Positions 1 through 9,419 of a stretch of 58,295 bases of DNA are shown here, piece by piece. The translations under genes were made by a program, and so were the position numbers. The notes below the pieces were generated by a model that worked only from the letters and a program-made list of their open reading frames with translations, made no database searches and was not told the origin of the DNA. The DNA comes from Flavobacterium quisquiliarum (lineage in GTDB: Bacteria > Bacteroidota > Bacteroidia > Flavobacteriales > Flavobacteriaceae). Where the stretch lies: the NCBI RefSeq assembly GCF_019308285.1, contig NZ_WWEM01000028.1, positions 1 through 58,295 on the forward strand, given 5' to 3'. Each line of letters begins with the position of its first letter. Position 1 is the first letter of the stretch.

Positions 1-55
1 TTCTCGAATTATGGTTTTCCGTAATAAGGAATGAAAGTTATTAAGAATATTTGTG

Positions 56-258
56 ATGAGTACAAACAAATTATTTAATAATCTAAAACAGTTTGCTATG
101 GAAATTCAAGCCATTAAACCGGGACCGAAACCTAAAAAGAGGACGGTACTCCCGATAGAAGACCGCGTGTCAATCCACCCAATAAGGAAAAGCATCCGGA
201 GCTTAAGCCACATAAGCATAAGCCCAGGTGCTTAAAAGAGGTTGTTTTAGCCCTCTAA
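56..258 (+). pseudogene. possible small basic protein, frameshifted
   Basis: The first frame starts with ATG at 56 and runs through a Pro/Lys-rich stretch (PGPKPKK). Near the A-run at about 135 a one-base shift would continue into a hydrophilic frame (PPNKEKHPELKP) that stops at 258, inside the left arm of the following terminator. The second frame looks more protein-like than the end of the first, so a small gene with a one-base loss is possible. I do not recognise a family. It could equally be chance coding in decayed mobile-element DNA. Confidence 0.2.
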
Positions 259-282
259 ACCGACTAAATGGTTTAGAGGGCT
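249..282 (+). terminator. rho-independent-type hairpin
   Basis: Perfect 12-bp stem (249-260 with 271-282, AGCCCTCTAAAC) around a 10-nt loop, followed by a short T/A-rich tail. It closes whatever is transcribed from the left end of the window. Confidence 0.6.
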
Positions 283-563
283 GTATTTAAGACAAAATCT
301 GAGGTATAATTGCACCCACTGCCAGGATCTTTCCTGTATTGTACGAAGCAATGTTGCGTAATATATTTAGCAGTTTTTCAAGAATCACACATTAAAATAT
401 AAGATTATTTTAATGCTGGCGGGCAGATTTTTATTTTTCAAAATACAATTTACTGATAAACTTGTAAGTACAGGTAGTTTATATTTAGCATTTTACACAT
501 CTAATAATTTCCTAAATTTTACGTTTTAAATAATAATGATTTCCCCGTAAAATCTACCTGCTT
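283..563. other. gene-free AT-rich stretch
   Basis: No open frame, RNA gene or clear operator seen. It presumably contains the promoter of the recombinase gene that starts at 564, but no convincing TTG-N19-TAnnTTTG pair was found. Confidence 0.4.
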
Positions 564-2114
564 ATGCCTGTGGTTTATCTGTACATACGAGTAAGTACCG
601 ATGAGCAGGCTGTAAAAGGATATTCCCAGCGCAGCCAGTTAGAACGGCTTGTGCATTACTGTAAATATAACAGTCTCGTTATTGCTGAAACGATATTTGA
701 GGATTTTTCGGCTAAAACATTTAACCGTCCGGCGTGGAATAAATTAATGACAAAGATCAAATATCTTAAAAATTCTCCTGCAACTATTCTTTTTACATAC
801 TGAGACAGATTTAGCCGTAATATTACAGATGCCTACATAATGCTTGAGAAACTTCAAAAATTAGGAGTATCGCTCCAAGCCATAGATCAGCCGATTGATT
901 TTTCCATACCCGAAAGCAAGATCATACTTGCAGTATATCTGGCCACATCTGAAGTTGAAAATGATAAGAAAAGCCGGAACGTAAGTCTAGGTCTTCAGAA
1001 AGCGAGACTGGAGGGACGCTGGATAAATAAGGCTCCTTTAGGATATAGGAATAAAATAATAGCAGATGGAAAAAAGTATATTGCTGTCTATGCTCCTGAA
1101 GCTTTTATAATTAGGGAAGTGTTTGAAGAAATAATTAAGGCAAAAAGAGTTACGCTGTCAGAGATATATAAAGAGGCTTTGGCTAAAGGCTTAAAATGCA
1201 GCAGAAGTGCCTTTTATATATTAGTGCGAAATCCTATTTATTGCGGACAGATCAAAATTCCTGAAACTGGAGATGAAAAGAGCAGGATTATTGACGGACT
1301 GCATGCAGGAATTGTATCAGTGGCACTTTTTGAACAAGTACAAAAAAAATTAAGAAATCTAATAAACTCTAGACTTGTTAAAAAGAAAAGAGTTCTTAAT
1401 GAAAACTATTTATTAAGAGGAATTCTGCTATGCCCTGATTGCGGAAAAACACTGACAGGAAGTTCTTCACAGGGAAGGAGCAGGAAATACTATTACTATT
1501 ATTGTACCGGAAAATGCAAATATAGAATCAGGGCTGACTATATTAATGCGGGCTTTCAGATGTTTCTTCAGGATATCAAGATTGATGTTTCTTTCTGCAA
1601 AAGAGCAAATGATTTATTGAAAGAGATTGATAAGGGAAGACAGCAGGACTATCAAATAAAAAAGCGTGAGATTGGAAAAGCAATGGACGGATCAATTGAT
1701 AGAAGCTTAAATGCGCATAAGCTTTTTTCAGAAGGAAAAATTGATTATGATGATTATTTTCTGATAAAGGAAAACTGTAAAGCTTATTTGAAAAAATATG
1801 CTTCGGAATTGCGTGAGCTGGCCTTAAATGCAGGGGCAGGGATTTATGGAAAGAATGCAGGAGATAGTATATTCTATCGCTTAGCAGAGGTTTATAAGCT
1901 GTCAGATGTTTTAATGAAACAAAGAATCGCGAGGCTTTTTTTTCCTGAAAAAGTAATTGCTGACGAAAATATTCTCAATATGCTTCCAGAATTTATAAAG
2001 AAAATATTCGGGTTAGAATTAGTTAAAGATAGCCCAATGAAAGAGCGGGATTTTAATAATGATGAGATAGAAATGAATCAATTTTTATCCTCAGTTGGAC
2101 AACAAAAGGCTTAA
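564..2114 (+). pseudogene. large serine recombinase, interrupted by an in-frame TGA
   Basis: Site-specific serine recombinase of the resolvase N-terminal plus 'recombinase' plus zinc-ribbon type. The N-terminal catalytic motif YIRVSTDEQ carries the nucleophile Ser. The coiled C-terminal half follows a zinc ribbon (CPDCGKTLTG ... CTGKC). The reading frame is continuous from 564 to 2114 (516 codons) except for TGA at 801-803, at the place where the family has Trp in (W)DRFSR. The change is therefore a single-base TGG-to-TGA nonsense mutation rather than a frameshift. ATG codons at 564 and 840 would make only a 79-aa and a 424-aa piece; the second lacks the catalytic Ser. It probably once moved the element to its left. 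Readthrough of TGA cannot be excluded but nothing here supports it. Confidence 0.85.
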
Positions 2115-2139
2115 AAAATCTACACATTAGTGCATAAAA

Positions 2140-2170
2140 AAAGAGACAACTATTATATAGTTGTCTCTTT
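2140..2170 (+). terminator. terminator of the recombinase gene
   Basis: 13-bp perfect stem (AAAGAGACAACTA with its complement) and a 5-nt loop, 26 bp after the recombinase stop; ends in a T-run. Confidence 0.8.
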
Positions 2171-2186
2171 AAGTGACCGACGGGAT

Positions 2187-2250
2187 AAATTCAACATTTT
2201 TTTGGATGATTTGAAGAAATTGGCTTATTATATGTAGATATTTGTCTTTC
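2187..2250 (+). repeat. degenerate third copy of the repeat seen at 46450 and 52093
   Basis: Contains GAAGAAATTGGCTTATT and the same order of features as the two better copies: hairpin, then GTGAC, then this block. It is much more diverged than the other two are from each other. Confidence 0.4.
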
Positions 2251-2414
2251 AGTGGTTTTGGTGATTTGGTTTAGATGTGGCTTAAGCATTTGTTTAAAAA
2301 TAGAATCAAGTCCATCCTGAGTATGCTATACAAAAGAATCAAATTATATACACTTTTCTCAAAAAAAATGCGGTCTTCAAAGACTTCAATTTTGAATAAT
2401 ATTTTTTACAAATC

Positions 2415-2860
2415 TTAAAGGTACTCAGCTTTAATAGCTCTATCCAGCGAGGCTCTCCAAAAAATTACAATTACAGCCAGTGCACCGAAAGCCAGACCAA
2501 TCCATGGCGTAATTGATATTCCGTAATGATTAATAAACCACCCGTCTATAGAAGTACCTAGGGAAACACCAAGATTTCCAAACGAAGTCTGAAGACTGTT
2601 CGCAAATTCTTTTGCATCAGATGCAGCCGATACCATATGGCCGACGCCAATTAGGAAGCATGGTCCATACATAATACCCCAAAATCCCACCACAATTGAA
2701 ATGCTGAGCAGTGAACTGCCGGTATATTGAAATGCAAATGGAAGCAGAAATGTGCCCAATGTTTCGTTATCATAATCATAAGGCTGGCAGCCGTACCCAG
2801 ACAGCTCAAAGCCGCAGTGCCGCCATCGAAGATTCCGTCTTTAAGGTCAGGTAAATTTGT
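2415..2860 (-). pseudogene. MFS transporter, C-terminal fragment with frameshift
   Basis: The last about 115 residues (2415-2759, minus strand) are a typical C-terminal part of a major facilitator exporter: four membrane segments and the motif FANSLQTSFGNLGVSLG of the DHA1/AraJ-like group. Upstream coding sense seems to continue in another frame (AALSCLGTAASLMIMI) to about 2860, so at least one frameshift lies near 2760. The N-terminal two thirds are missing. A decayed gene; the substrate cannot be told. Confidence 0.6.
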
Positions 2861-3029
2861 GGGGATGGTCGCAGATAATCCCGACTGTAAGATCGAGCTC
2901 AAAACCTTTCGTTCTTCTATTGTCAATGACCATGAGGCTCAATCTGGTGGTAAAAAAAAGAAGGGTTGACCGCGTAGCGTTTCATTCCAATTAAAGGAAA
3001 ATGAGCTGGGCAGCTGCATCATTCTGAAG

Positions 3030-3314
3030 TTAATTGCATAAAATACTATTATGGATTTTAAGCAGTCCTTTTATTGTAATCACGCTTCTGTCTGTAGCGG
3101 AATCTAAAAAGATTAAACCTCGATCGTGGAGCAGGATGAGAGTTTCCAGTATTAATGCCTGTTTTTCCTTTTCAGCCGGATTGCCGCTCGAGGTTTGCTT
3201 GGAGGTGTCAACGGCCGGGCCAATTAATTGTGACAGTTCTTCCAGAGAACAGCTCATCCCATATCTGACAGAAAGAATTTGAAGGATTTCTTGTATAATA
3301 GATGAGGTTCCCAT
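3030..3314 (-). CDS. hypothetical protein, 94 aa
   Basis: An intact frame starting at ATG 3314. The protein is soluble and mostly helical, with a Leu/Ile-rich N-terminal half (SIIQEILQILSVRYGMS), a polar middle and a basic end. No signal peptide or known motif recognised. It lies upstream of, and in the same direction as, the broken MFS gene and may once have been its neighbour or regulator. Amino acid composition looks real, but it could be a chance frame. Confidence 0.4.
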   Translation of the reverse strand: MGTSSIIQEILQILSVRYGMSCSLEELSQLIGPAVDTSKQTSSGNPAEKEKQALILETLILLHDRGLIFLDSATDRSVITIKGLLKIHNSILCN

Positions 3315-3552
3315 GATGCGGAGTCTTTATTTTAAATATACGTAAAATTATGCCTTCTGGTTCAATTTAGGTTTCATTTTCTGTTTTTTGATGCTGCTTC
3401 TGCCAAGATAGATTTTTTTAGTGATGATTTTGCACTCTGTAAATCGGAATGTTTTGTTTTTTGTATTTGGGATCCGGCAGACTTTGCCGCTTTGAATAAA
3501 AATAAATGTTTTTTTTTCTTTTTTTTAGTACAAAAATACGTATAAATACTCG

Positions 3553-3582
3553 TTGAATCATTATCTTAAAAGTATATATTTG
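3553..3582 (+). promoter_or_regulatory. Bacteroidota housekeeping promoter
   Basis: TTG at 3553-3555, 19 bp, then TATATTTG at 3575-3582: a full match to the -33 TTG / -7 TAnnTTTG pattern. It lies 80 bp before the gene at 3663. The 3315-3552 stretch before it holds no gene. Confidence 0.65.
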
Positions 3583-3662
3583 AACTGTAAACCAGTGCTA
3601 TAGCTCCTTATGGACTAATGCATAATACTACGAGCAAGTAACCCTTAAATAACCAAAATAAC

Positions 3663-4868
3663 ATGAGAAAAAATTACATTTCTGCTGTACTTCTCATCTG
3701 CTTTGCTTTAAAGCTGCAGGCCCAGACACCTTCCATTAATGAAGCACAGCGCGTGTCTTATTTCAGCGATTCCTACACCAAAAAAATTGATGATAAGGTA
3801 GAAACATTGAAGGCAAAAAATGATGCGCTGGACGCGGAAGCTAAGAATGAGAAAGACATAAATAAAATAGCCGCCATCACAGCCGAAAAACAGGTAAACA
3901 CCGATCTGATTAATGCCCTTCAGATTTACGGAAATGTAGATGCGAAAAAAGATTATAGCGAACTTTTCAATAAATTGATCAATCAGAAAAGGGATACCAT
4001 CAATAATGTATACGCCCAAGGCCTGAAAAGCGACAAGCTTACGCTTGGACAGATAGATTCCATTTACAATCTGATAGCAAAAAAGAGAAAGGAAATAGCG
4101 GCCCTTGAGATTGAAAGGGATGAAACAGTGGCTGCTTTCGGTAAATTTCCATGGTTTTTTCCTTCATGGAAAAAAATTAACCGTAAAAAGTTTTTTCACG
4201 ATATGTACAGCAATAAGACTGATAAAACCATACTGCTGAACTCTTTTGCCTTAAACGCCAACAGTGATGCTTCCGCAGTACAGACAGAAGTGGTAACAGA
4301 TAATATGTGGGCGCTGCGCGTATCCTTTGGCAGTGTGCTTTCGATTTCCAACAGCAAGAGCGCCGATACGCAAGAAGCGCCAGATGAACAGACAAAGAAG
4401 AAAACCGAACAGGAAGCTTTCAGCCGCCTGATAAACGGAGGGGGCAACTTTTATCTCGACGTAATCCTGCCAGTTTTTACAACAAACCAGAATAACGGTG
4501 ACCAGATCACATTTTATGGATATGCCAATTTAAGAGGAGCGATGGATCTGGAAGGGTTTAGCAGCAATGTCAATACGTCTACAGGAAATGGCACAGCTGG
4601 GCTGAATGCCTATCTTGGTATTTCTTCCGATAATAAGAAGTTCAATTTTTTTCTGCAGGGAAATGCAAATTATACCGTAGGAACAAATGAATTTTATAAT
4701 AATCTGGGACTCCATAACGAAAAGCCATTTCTCAACGGGAAGATAATAGCAGGAGTGACGATGCTCAACCAGTTCCGAATATCGGCAATAGTGAATGCTT
4801 TCGGAAGCGATGAGAAAATCAGAAGCAGCAAAGTGGTGGTCGGTGTTCAGGTGCTGCCTGGATTTTAG
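3663..4868 (+). CDS. secreted, probably outer-membrane protein, 401 aa
   Basis: Signal peptide (MRKNYISAVLLICFALKLQAQ, cleavage after AQA/AQ). A Lys/Asp/Glu-rich, probably coiled-coil region spans residues about 35-160 (KIDDKVETLKAKNDALDAEAK). The C-terminal half has alternating beta-strand-like segments ending in VVVGVQVLPGF, as expected for a small beta barrel ending in Phe. No enzymatic motif recognised. It has its own promoter and is followed after 47 bp by a 52-aa membrane protein. Function unknown; a structural or envelope role is inferred only from the signal peptide and strand pattern. Confidence 0.75.
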   Translation: MRKNYISAVLLICFALKLQAQTPSINEAQRVSYFSDSYTKKIDDKVETLKAKNDALDAEAKNEKDINKIAAITAEKQVNTDLINALQIYGNVDAKKDYSELFNKLINQKRDTINNVYAQGLKSDKLTLGQIDSIYNLIAKKRKEIAALEIERDETVAAFGKFPWFFPSWKKINRKKFFHDMYSNKTDKTILLNSFALNANSDASAVQTEVVTDNMWALRVSFGSVLSISNSKSADTQEAPDEQTKKKTEQEAFSRLINGGGNFYLDVILPVFTTNQNNGDQITFYGYANLRGAMDLEGFSSNVNTSTGNGTAGLNAYLGISSDNKKFNFFLQGNANYTVGTNEFYNNLGLHNEKPFLNGKIIAGVTMLNQFRISAIVNAFGSDEKIRSSKVVVGVQVLPGF

Positions 4869-4915
4869 AAAAATGGGACCGATAAATGTATATGCATTTT
4901 TAGATTTTTGTAGAC

Positions 4916-5074
4916 ATGCCAGACAGATACCTTGATATTATTGCGTCAGAAAAGGCTGCACTCAAAGCAAGACTGGCTCAGATTAGGCGACGGCATAAAA
5001 GAGAGCTTTTTGTGCTGTTTGCCATTTACGGCCTGATTATGTTATGCGTTATACTGTTTTTGCCGCCGCTTTAA
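4916..5074 (+). CDS. small membrane protein, 52 aa
   Basis: Short frame MPDRYLDIIASEK... to stop at 5072-5074. It has an acidic/basic N-terminus (RRRHKRE), then a single transmembrane helix (LFVLFAIYGLIMLCVILFL) and ends PPL. The positive cluster before the helix predicts a cytoplasmic N-terminus. It follows the outer-membrane-type gene by 47 bp in the same direction, so it is probably co-transcribed. Family not recognised. Confidence 0.55.
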   Translation: MPDRYLDIIASEKAALKARLAQIRRRHKRELFVLFAIYGLIMLCVILFLPPL

Positions 5075-5130
5075 TTACTGCGATTTTGCTGCACAAGGAA
5101 AGAACATTGTTTTTTTTGAACGTGTTCTTT

Positions 5131-5183
<53 letters not shown>

Positions 5184-5254
5184 TGCAGCTTTCGGCTTGA
5201 GGGGCACATGTGATAAACGCATTCGCTATAGGGATGTTGCACTGCTGATAAAAT

Positions 5255-5446
5255 TCAATGCCCGCTCAGATTCCTTACAGATATTTGATATGCCGGATTT
5301 CCTTTAATTTTTTTTGTCTTGACAGGCAGATCCAGTTCGTGCATGTATTTGTAGACTGTCGTGGATGATATTTTATATCCCATAAATTGGAGTTCTGCAG
5401 CAATACGTTTGGAACCGTAACGCTTTTTGTACTTATGATAGATAGT
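5255..5446 (-). pseudogene. IS3-family orfB transposase fragment
   Basis: Minus-strand frame reading YHKYKKRYGSKRIAAELQ followed by STTVYKYMHELDLP. This is the HTH_21 region near the start of IS3/IS150-type OrfB, where the family has RYGYRRI...L...G...S..TV.R.M...GL. Its upstream end is cut exactly at the left inverted repeat of the IS6 element (5447), and it runs out at a stop at 5255, so both the start and the DDE part are missing. Confidence 0.75.
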
Positions 5447-6220
5447 GGTTCTGTCGCATCTGGGAATAACTTTTATCTTTAGAATTTTAAACCGATCAAA
5501 AGATGAATACTAAAGGTCATTGTTATCCAAAATACATAATTCTTCAGGCAGTATATTTCAAGCTAAGATTTACACTTAGTTACCGTGATGTTGAAGAACT
5601 AATGAAGATTAGAGGAGTCATTGTGGATCATGCGACGATTCAGCGTTGGGTTTACAAGTTTGCACCTTTGCTTGAGGCAGAAATGAAGAAGAGAAAAGGC
5701 AGAGTGGGGGAGAGTTGGAGATTGGATGAGACCTACATCAAAGTAAAAGGTATTTGGTGTTATTTATATAGGGCAGTAGATAAATTAGGCAATACGGTTG
5801 ATTTTCTTTTGACCAGAAAAAGACAAAGAATGAGTGCGCAGTCATTTCTAATTAAAGCAATTAGTAATAACTACAGACCAAGAGTAGTAAACATTGATAA
5901 AAGCGGTTCTAATACTGCCGCTATCAAAGTCTATAACAAACGTTCATTCACAAAGATTAAAATCCGGCAGTGTAAATATCTCAACAATATTGTCGAACAG
6001 GACCATCGATTTATAAAATGGAGGATACAAAATGGGTTAGGCTTTAAAAGTTTTGAATCGGCAAGACGAACATTGAGCGGAATTGAAGTTGTGCATATGC
6101 TGAGAAAGAATCAAATGGTTAGACCAGGGATGACTATGTTTAAATCATTCTGTAAATTGGCGGGCTAACTTTTAAATTACTTCAATTTTTATATTTGATT
6201 CTGACAGATGCGACAGAACC
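5447..6220 (+). mobile_element. IS6-family insertion sequence, complete, 774 bp
   Basis: Perfect 16-bp terminal inverted repeats GGTTCTGTCGCATCTG (5447-5462) and its complement (6205-6220). The sequence resembles the GGTTCTGTTGCA ends typical of IS6. The transposase gene lies inside in plus orientation. The 8 bases outside each end (TAGATAGT and TTTTTTTC) do not match, so there is no target duplication. Flanking genes on both sides are cut exactly at the ends, so the element probably caused or closed an adjacent deletion. Confidence 0.93.
5503..6168 (+). CDS. IS6-family DDE transposase, 221 aa
   Basis: Full-length for the family. The N-terminal helix-turn-helix part (LSYRDVEELM...VDHATIQRWVYKF) is followed by the catalytic core with Asp in WRLDETYIKVKG, Asp in NIDKSG and Glu in NNIVEQDHRFIKWR, the classical IS6 D-D-E signature. 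It starts 40 bp inside the left end and stops 36 bp before the right end. It appears intact and able to act. It catalyses replicative transposition with cointegrate formation, which fits the absence of target duplication and the truncated neighbours. Confidence 0.93.
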   Translation: MNTKGHCYPKYIILQAVYFKLRFTLSYRDVEELMKIRGVIVDHATIQRWVYKFAPLLEAEMKKRKGRVGESWRLDETYIKVKGIWCYLYRAVDKLGNTVDFLLTRKRQRMSAQSFLIKAISNNYRPRVVNIDKSGSNTAAIKVYNKRSFTKIKIRQCKYLNNIVEQDHRFIKWRIQNGLGFKSFESARRTLSGIEVVHMLRKNQMVRPGMTMFKSFCKLAG

Positions 6221-6633
6221 TTTTTTTCAATTTCTAATCCTGAACTGTCTTTATGATGTAGAATTCGATGTTGTGAATGGCCACCTTCTAGACCTAAATC
6301 CCATTGGCCTTCCTGATTTTTATCAAATGTGGCACCAAGTTCTATTAGTTCTTCTAATCTTTCGGGAGCTTGTTGAATAACCATTTTAACAATTTCTTCA
6401 TCACAAAGTCCAGCGCCAGATTTCAGCGTATCTTTTATATGCTGTTCAAAACTATCCTTCAATTGATTGGTGACTACAGCTATTCCTCCTTGCGCAAGTT
6501 GCGTATTGGTGTTGTTAGCTTTTTCTTTTGTCATGATACAAATAGATAAATCGGGGCGTTTTCTTGCCGTTTTAATGGCAAAAAATAGACCTGAAATACC
6601 AGAACCTACTATTAGAATATCAGTTTTAGGCAT
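6172..6633 (-). pseudogene. nadB: L-aspartate oxidase NadB, N-terminal fragment
   Basis: Starts with the FAD-binding motif VGSGISGLFFA. NadB signatures follow, such as TNTQLAQGGIAVV (flavin contact) and EGGHSQHRILHHKD. About 137 residues are native, against about 525 in the family. The frame then enters the IS6 right end at 6220 and stops at 6172 after about 17 codons of IS sequence, which by chance read smoothly. NadB oxidises aspartate to iminoaspartate, the substrate of NadA, whose gene survives at 23686. The FAD, substrate and C-terminal helical domains are lost, so this copy cannot work. Confidence 0.9.
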
Positions 6634-7105
6634 GTTATTTGGTTTAAGAAAGTTTATGCATTTTTTATGGATTTGAGCATTTTAAGCTTCACTTATTATG
6701 TATCTTTTAAAATATAAATAAGTTTTCCCTGTATTTGTTTTAATAAAGATGTATTTACTACGTATCAGTCTTTGTGGAAAGGAGTCGGAATCAGCTTTTT
6801 ATAAAATACTGCTTTTAAAGACTCGCACACGATTCCGACTTCTGTAGCCACAATGAAAACGGTAGTAGGGGCCCGTTTTAATAAATTAAATAATGACTTA
6901 TGTCAACCAATATCAAGCTACCTTTAAAATATGAATTCATATTCTTGATGTGCAACATTTTTAGAGGTTCGGTATTTTTTGAATTTTCAAACATCTAAAG
7001 CACTAATAATACCGAGTTTTTTTTGAACATCACTCCTTAAATGTTCGCCAAAGATCATTTTTTATTTTAAGTACAAAACAAGTTGCTCAAGGCTTTGATT
7101 GAAAG
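6634..7105. other. gene-free spacer with an inverted repeat
   Basis: No gene seen. It holds a perfect 10-bp inverted repeat AGTCGGAATC (6783-6792 and 6831-6840) with a 38-bp spacer, possibly the ends of a lost small element or a weak RNA hairpin, and several A/T-rich imperfect palindromes. The nadB promoter must be at its left end. Confidence 0.4.
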
Positions 7106-7135
7106 AACATCTGGGAGTATATTCTCCCAGATGTT
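7106..7135 (-). terminator. terminator of the azurin-norB operon
   Basis: 12-bp perfect stem (AACATCTGGGAG and complement), 6-nt loop, 15 bp past the norB stop on the minus strand. Confidence 0.8.
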
Positions 7136-7149
7136 TCTATTTTAGTTTA

Positions 7150-9384
7150 CTAACTTTTTTTTCTAAGGGTAAGGTCAAAGACAAACCAGCACAATGCCAA
7201 TACTCCAAATCCGAAAATAGTATCGCCGATAGCCCTAAGCCATTTCAAGGTTACCATCGCTGGCTGCTGCATTAGTTCGGCCGAACGTGCATACCACATT
7301 CCGTGCTCGATACTTTCTATAGCTTGCCAAATTCCAACAGGAAGAAGACTCAATAAAGCCATAGCCAGCAATCCAATATTGGTAGACCAGAATATGAATT
7401 TCATTGCTTTTTCATTCCATATCTCATGTCTGTACAAACTGCGGAGCACAAATAGCATCAAACCAATTCCGAGCATTCCATAGACTCCAAATAAGGCAGT
7501 ATGTCCATGCAAAGGCGTTGTGTTTAAGCCCTGAACGTAATATAAAGCAATAGGCGGATTAATGATAAAACCAAATACTCCGGCTCCTAAGAAATTCCAG
7601 AAAGCAACAGCAATCATAAAATAGATAGGCCATTTATAATCCTTGATCCATTGTGTTGATTTTGAAAGTTTGTAGTTATGGTAGGCTTCATACCCAATTA
7701 AAACCAGAGGCACAATCTCCAAAGCGCTAAAGGTTGCCCCAAGAGCCATCACAGCAGTTGGCGTTCCTGAGAAATAAAGATGATGAAATGTTCCTAAAAT
7801 TCCTCCAGACATAAAAATGATAGTAGAGAAAATAACATTCAGCGTTGCTGTTTTTGTTTTTAACAGACCTAAACGAACAAATAAGAAAGCAATTACTACA
7901 GTAGCAAACACTTCAAAAAAGCCTTCTACCCATAGATGCACAACCCACCATCTCCAATATTCAGCAATTGCCAGATTGGTCTGTCTTCCCCACATTAGGC
8001 CAGCTGCATAGAAAGTAGCAATAGCGGTACATGAGATTAGGAACATTATGATAAGATTTCTTTCGCCTGTTTTTTTCTTCAGTACCGGAAGTAAAGGACG
8101 AACCATTAATGCCAGCCAAAGAAACAATCCTACAAGAAGGAATATTTGCCAGAATCGACCTAAATCTACATATTCGTAACCTTGATGACCAAACCAGAAG
8201 TTTTCTACCAAATTAAGTTTCTGCATTACCCCAAACCATTGTCCGGCCATTGAGCCTAATACAATTAGAATTAAAGCATAGAATAAAAAATCAACACCAA
8301 ATGTTTGAAATTTTGGGTCTTTCCCTGCAACAGCCGGTGCAATGTATAATCCAGTTGCAAGCCAAGCGGTTGCTATCCAGAATATAGCCAGTTGAGTATG
8401 CCAGGTTCTTGTTACTGCGTAAGGCAGAATCTGATCCAGAGGAATACCAAAGAATCCGTTTCCTTCTACGCCGTAGTGTGCAGTAATGACCCCCATTACA
8501 ACTTGCAATACAATTAAAAGACTTACGACCCAAAGATATTTTTTTATTCGAAACATCGAAGGTGTCATTCCTTGTTTTAATAGTGGATCCTGAACTGGTA
8601 TTTCGAAATGCTCATCTTCGCCTGATCGCACATGATAAAAAATTAGAACACCGATGCAAAATAACAGCAGTATGATACTAACTCCTGACCATACAAGAAG
8701 ATCTTTGGTAGCCACATTTCCAACTAATTCATCAGATGGCCAGTTGTGTGTGTATGAAATTTTCTGATTTGGTCTTTCTGTTACAGTTGCCCAGGTTGCC
8801 CAAAAGAAAAAAGCGTTCATTTTATGCATTCTTTCCGGATCTTTTATAGACATTTTTGGAATCGCATAATTATGGCGTAGTGTCTCAAATTTGGGATCAT
8901 CCATAAACAACCCTTCATAATACTTACTCAAATAGGCTATGGCTTCAATCCTGTTTTGAGAAATGGTTATGATGCCAGTACTACTGTCGTAGGTGTTTTT
9001 GCGAACATCATTTTGTAGCCTGATTTTCATTGTGGCCTGCTGCTCTTCTGTCAGTTCTGCAAAAGTTTTTGCATATTCCTTCTCGGATAATTTATCCAAA
9101 ATAAACACGGCTTCTCTATGCAGCCAGTCTGCAGTCCAGTCTGGCGCTACATAAGCACCATGTCCCCAAATAGTACCAACTTCCTGTCCACCCATACTTT
9201 GCCATACATTCTGCCCATCCTTAATTTCCTCAGCGGTAAAGATTACGTTGTTGTTTGGCCCGACTATTTCGGTTGGAATAGGAGGTGCTTCCTGATAGAT
9301 CTCGTATCCGTAATATCCTAAGACAGAAAAAGAGATACTCATCACAAGTGCAAAACCTATCCACAGTTTTTTTTCCTTGCTCAT
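7150..9384 (-). CDS. norB: quinol-dependent nitric oxide reductase (qNor)
   Basis: 744 aa, the usual size of single-subunit qNor. The N-terminal membrane anchor is followed by the periplasmic cytochrome-c-like domain without a heme motif; its conserved run includes WQSMGGQEVGTIWGHGAY and PDWTADWLHRE. The C-terminal heme-copper core has about 12 helices with ligand histidines in TRTWHTQLAIFW, GTFHHLYFSG and PLHGHTALFGVYG and the glutamates around HLWVEGFFEVFATV. It reduces 2 NO to N2O at the inner membrane with electrons from quinol. It lies 35 bp downstream of the azurin gene, co-directional, under an ATGAT-N4-ATCAT promoter, so it is expected to be induced under low oxygen or NO. Confidence 0.97.
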   Translation of the reverse strand: MSKEKKLWIGFALVMSISFSVLGYYGYEIYQEAPPIPTEIVGPNNNVIFTAEEIKDGQNVWQSMGGQEVGTIWGHGAYVAPDWTADWLHREAVFILDKLSEKEYAKTFAELTEEQQATMKIRLQNDVRKNTYDSSTGIITISQNRIEAIAYLSKYYEGLFMDDPKFETLRHNYAIPKMSIKDPERMHKMNAFFFWATWATVTERPNQKISYTHNWPSDELVGNVATKDLLVWSGVSIILLLFCIGVLIFYHVRSGEDEHFEIPVQDPLLKQGMTPSMFRIKKYLWVVSLLIVLQVVMGVITAHYGVEGNGFFGIPLDQILPYAVTRTWHTQLAIFWIATAWLATGLYIAPAVAGKDPKFQTFGVDFLFYALILIVLGSMAGQWFGVMQKLNLVENFWFGHQGYEYVDLGRFWQIFLLVGLFLWLALMVRPLLPVLKKKTGERNLIIMFLISCTAIATFYAAGLMWGRQTNLAIAEYWRWWVVHLWVEGFFEVFATVVIAFLFVRLGLLKTKTATLNVIFSTIIFMSGGILGTFHHLYFSGTPTAVMALGATFSALEIVPLVLIGYEAYHNYKLSKSTQWIKDYKWPIYFMIAVAFWNFLGAGVFGFIINPPIALYYVQGLNTTPLHGHTALFGVYGMLGIGLMLFVLRSLYRHEIWNEKAMKFIFWSTNIGLLAMALLSLLPVGIWQAIESIEHGMWYARSAELMQQPAMVTLKWLRAIGDTIFGFGVLALCWFVFDLTLRKKS

Positions 9385-9419
9385 TATAATGATTTTAGTT
9401 TTTTTATTAAAAAAATGCT

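Noticed and set aside
801..803. TGA in the recombinase (and 28938 in nrdD) as selenocysteine
   Set aside because: No selenocysteine machinery or SECIS-like hairpin is visible; the recombinase site is a conserved Trp and the nrdD site is not a catalytic residue.
6172..6220. Last 17 codons of the nadB frame as native NadB sequence
   Set aside because: They read smoothly (LSHLSESNIKIEVI), but lie inside the IS6 right end, whose first 16 bases repeat the left end exactly.
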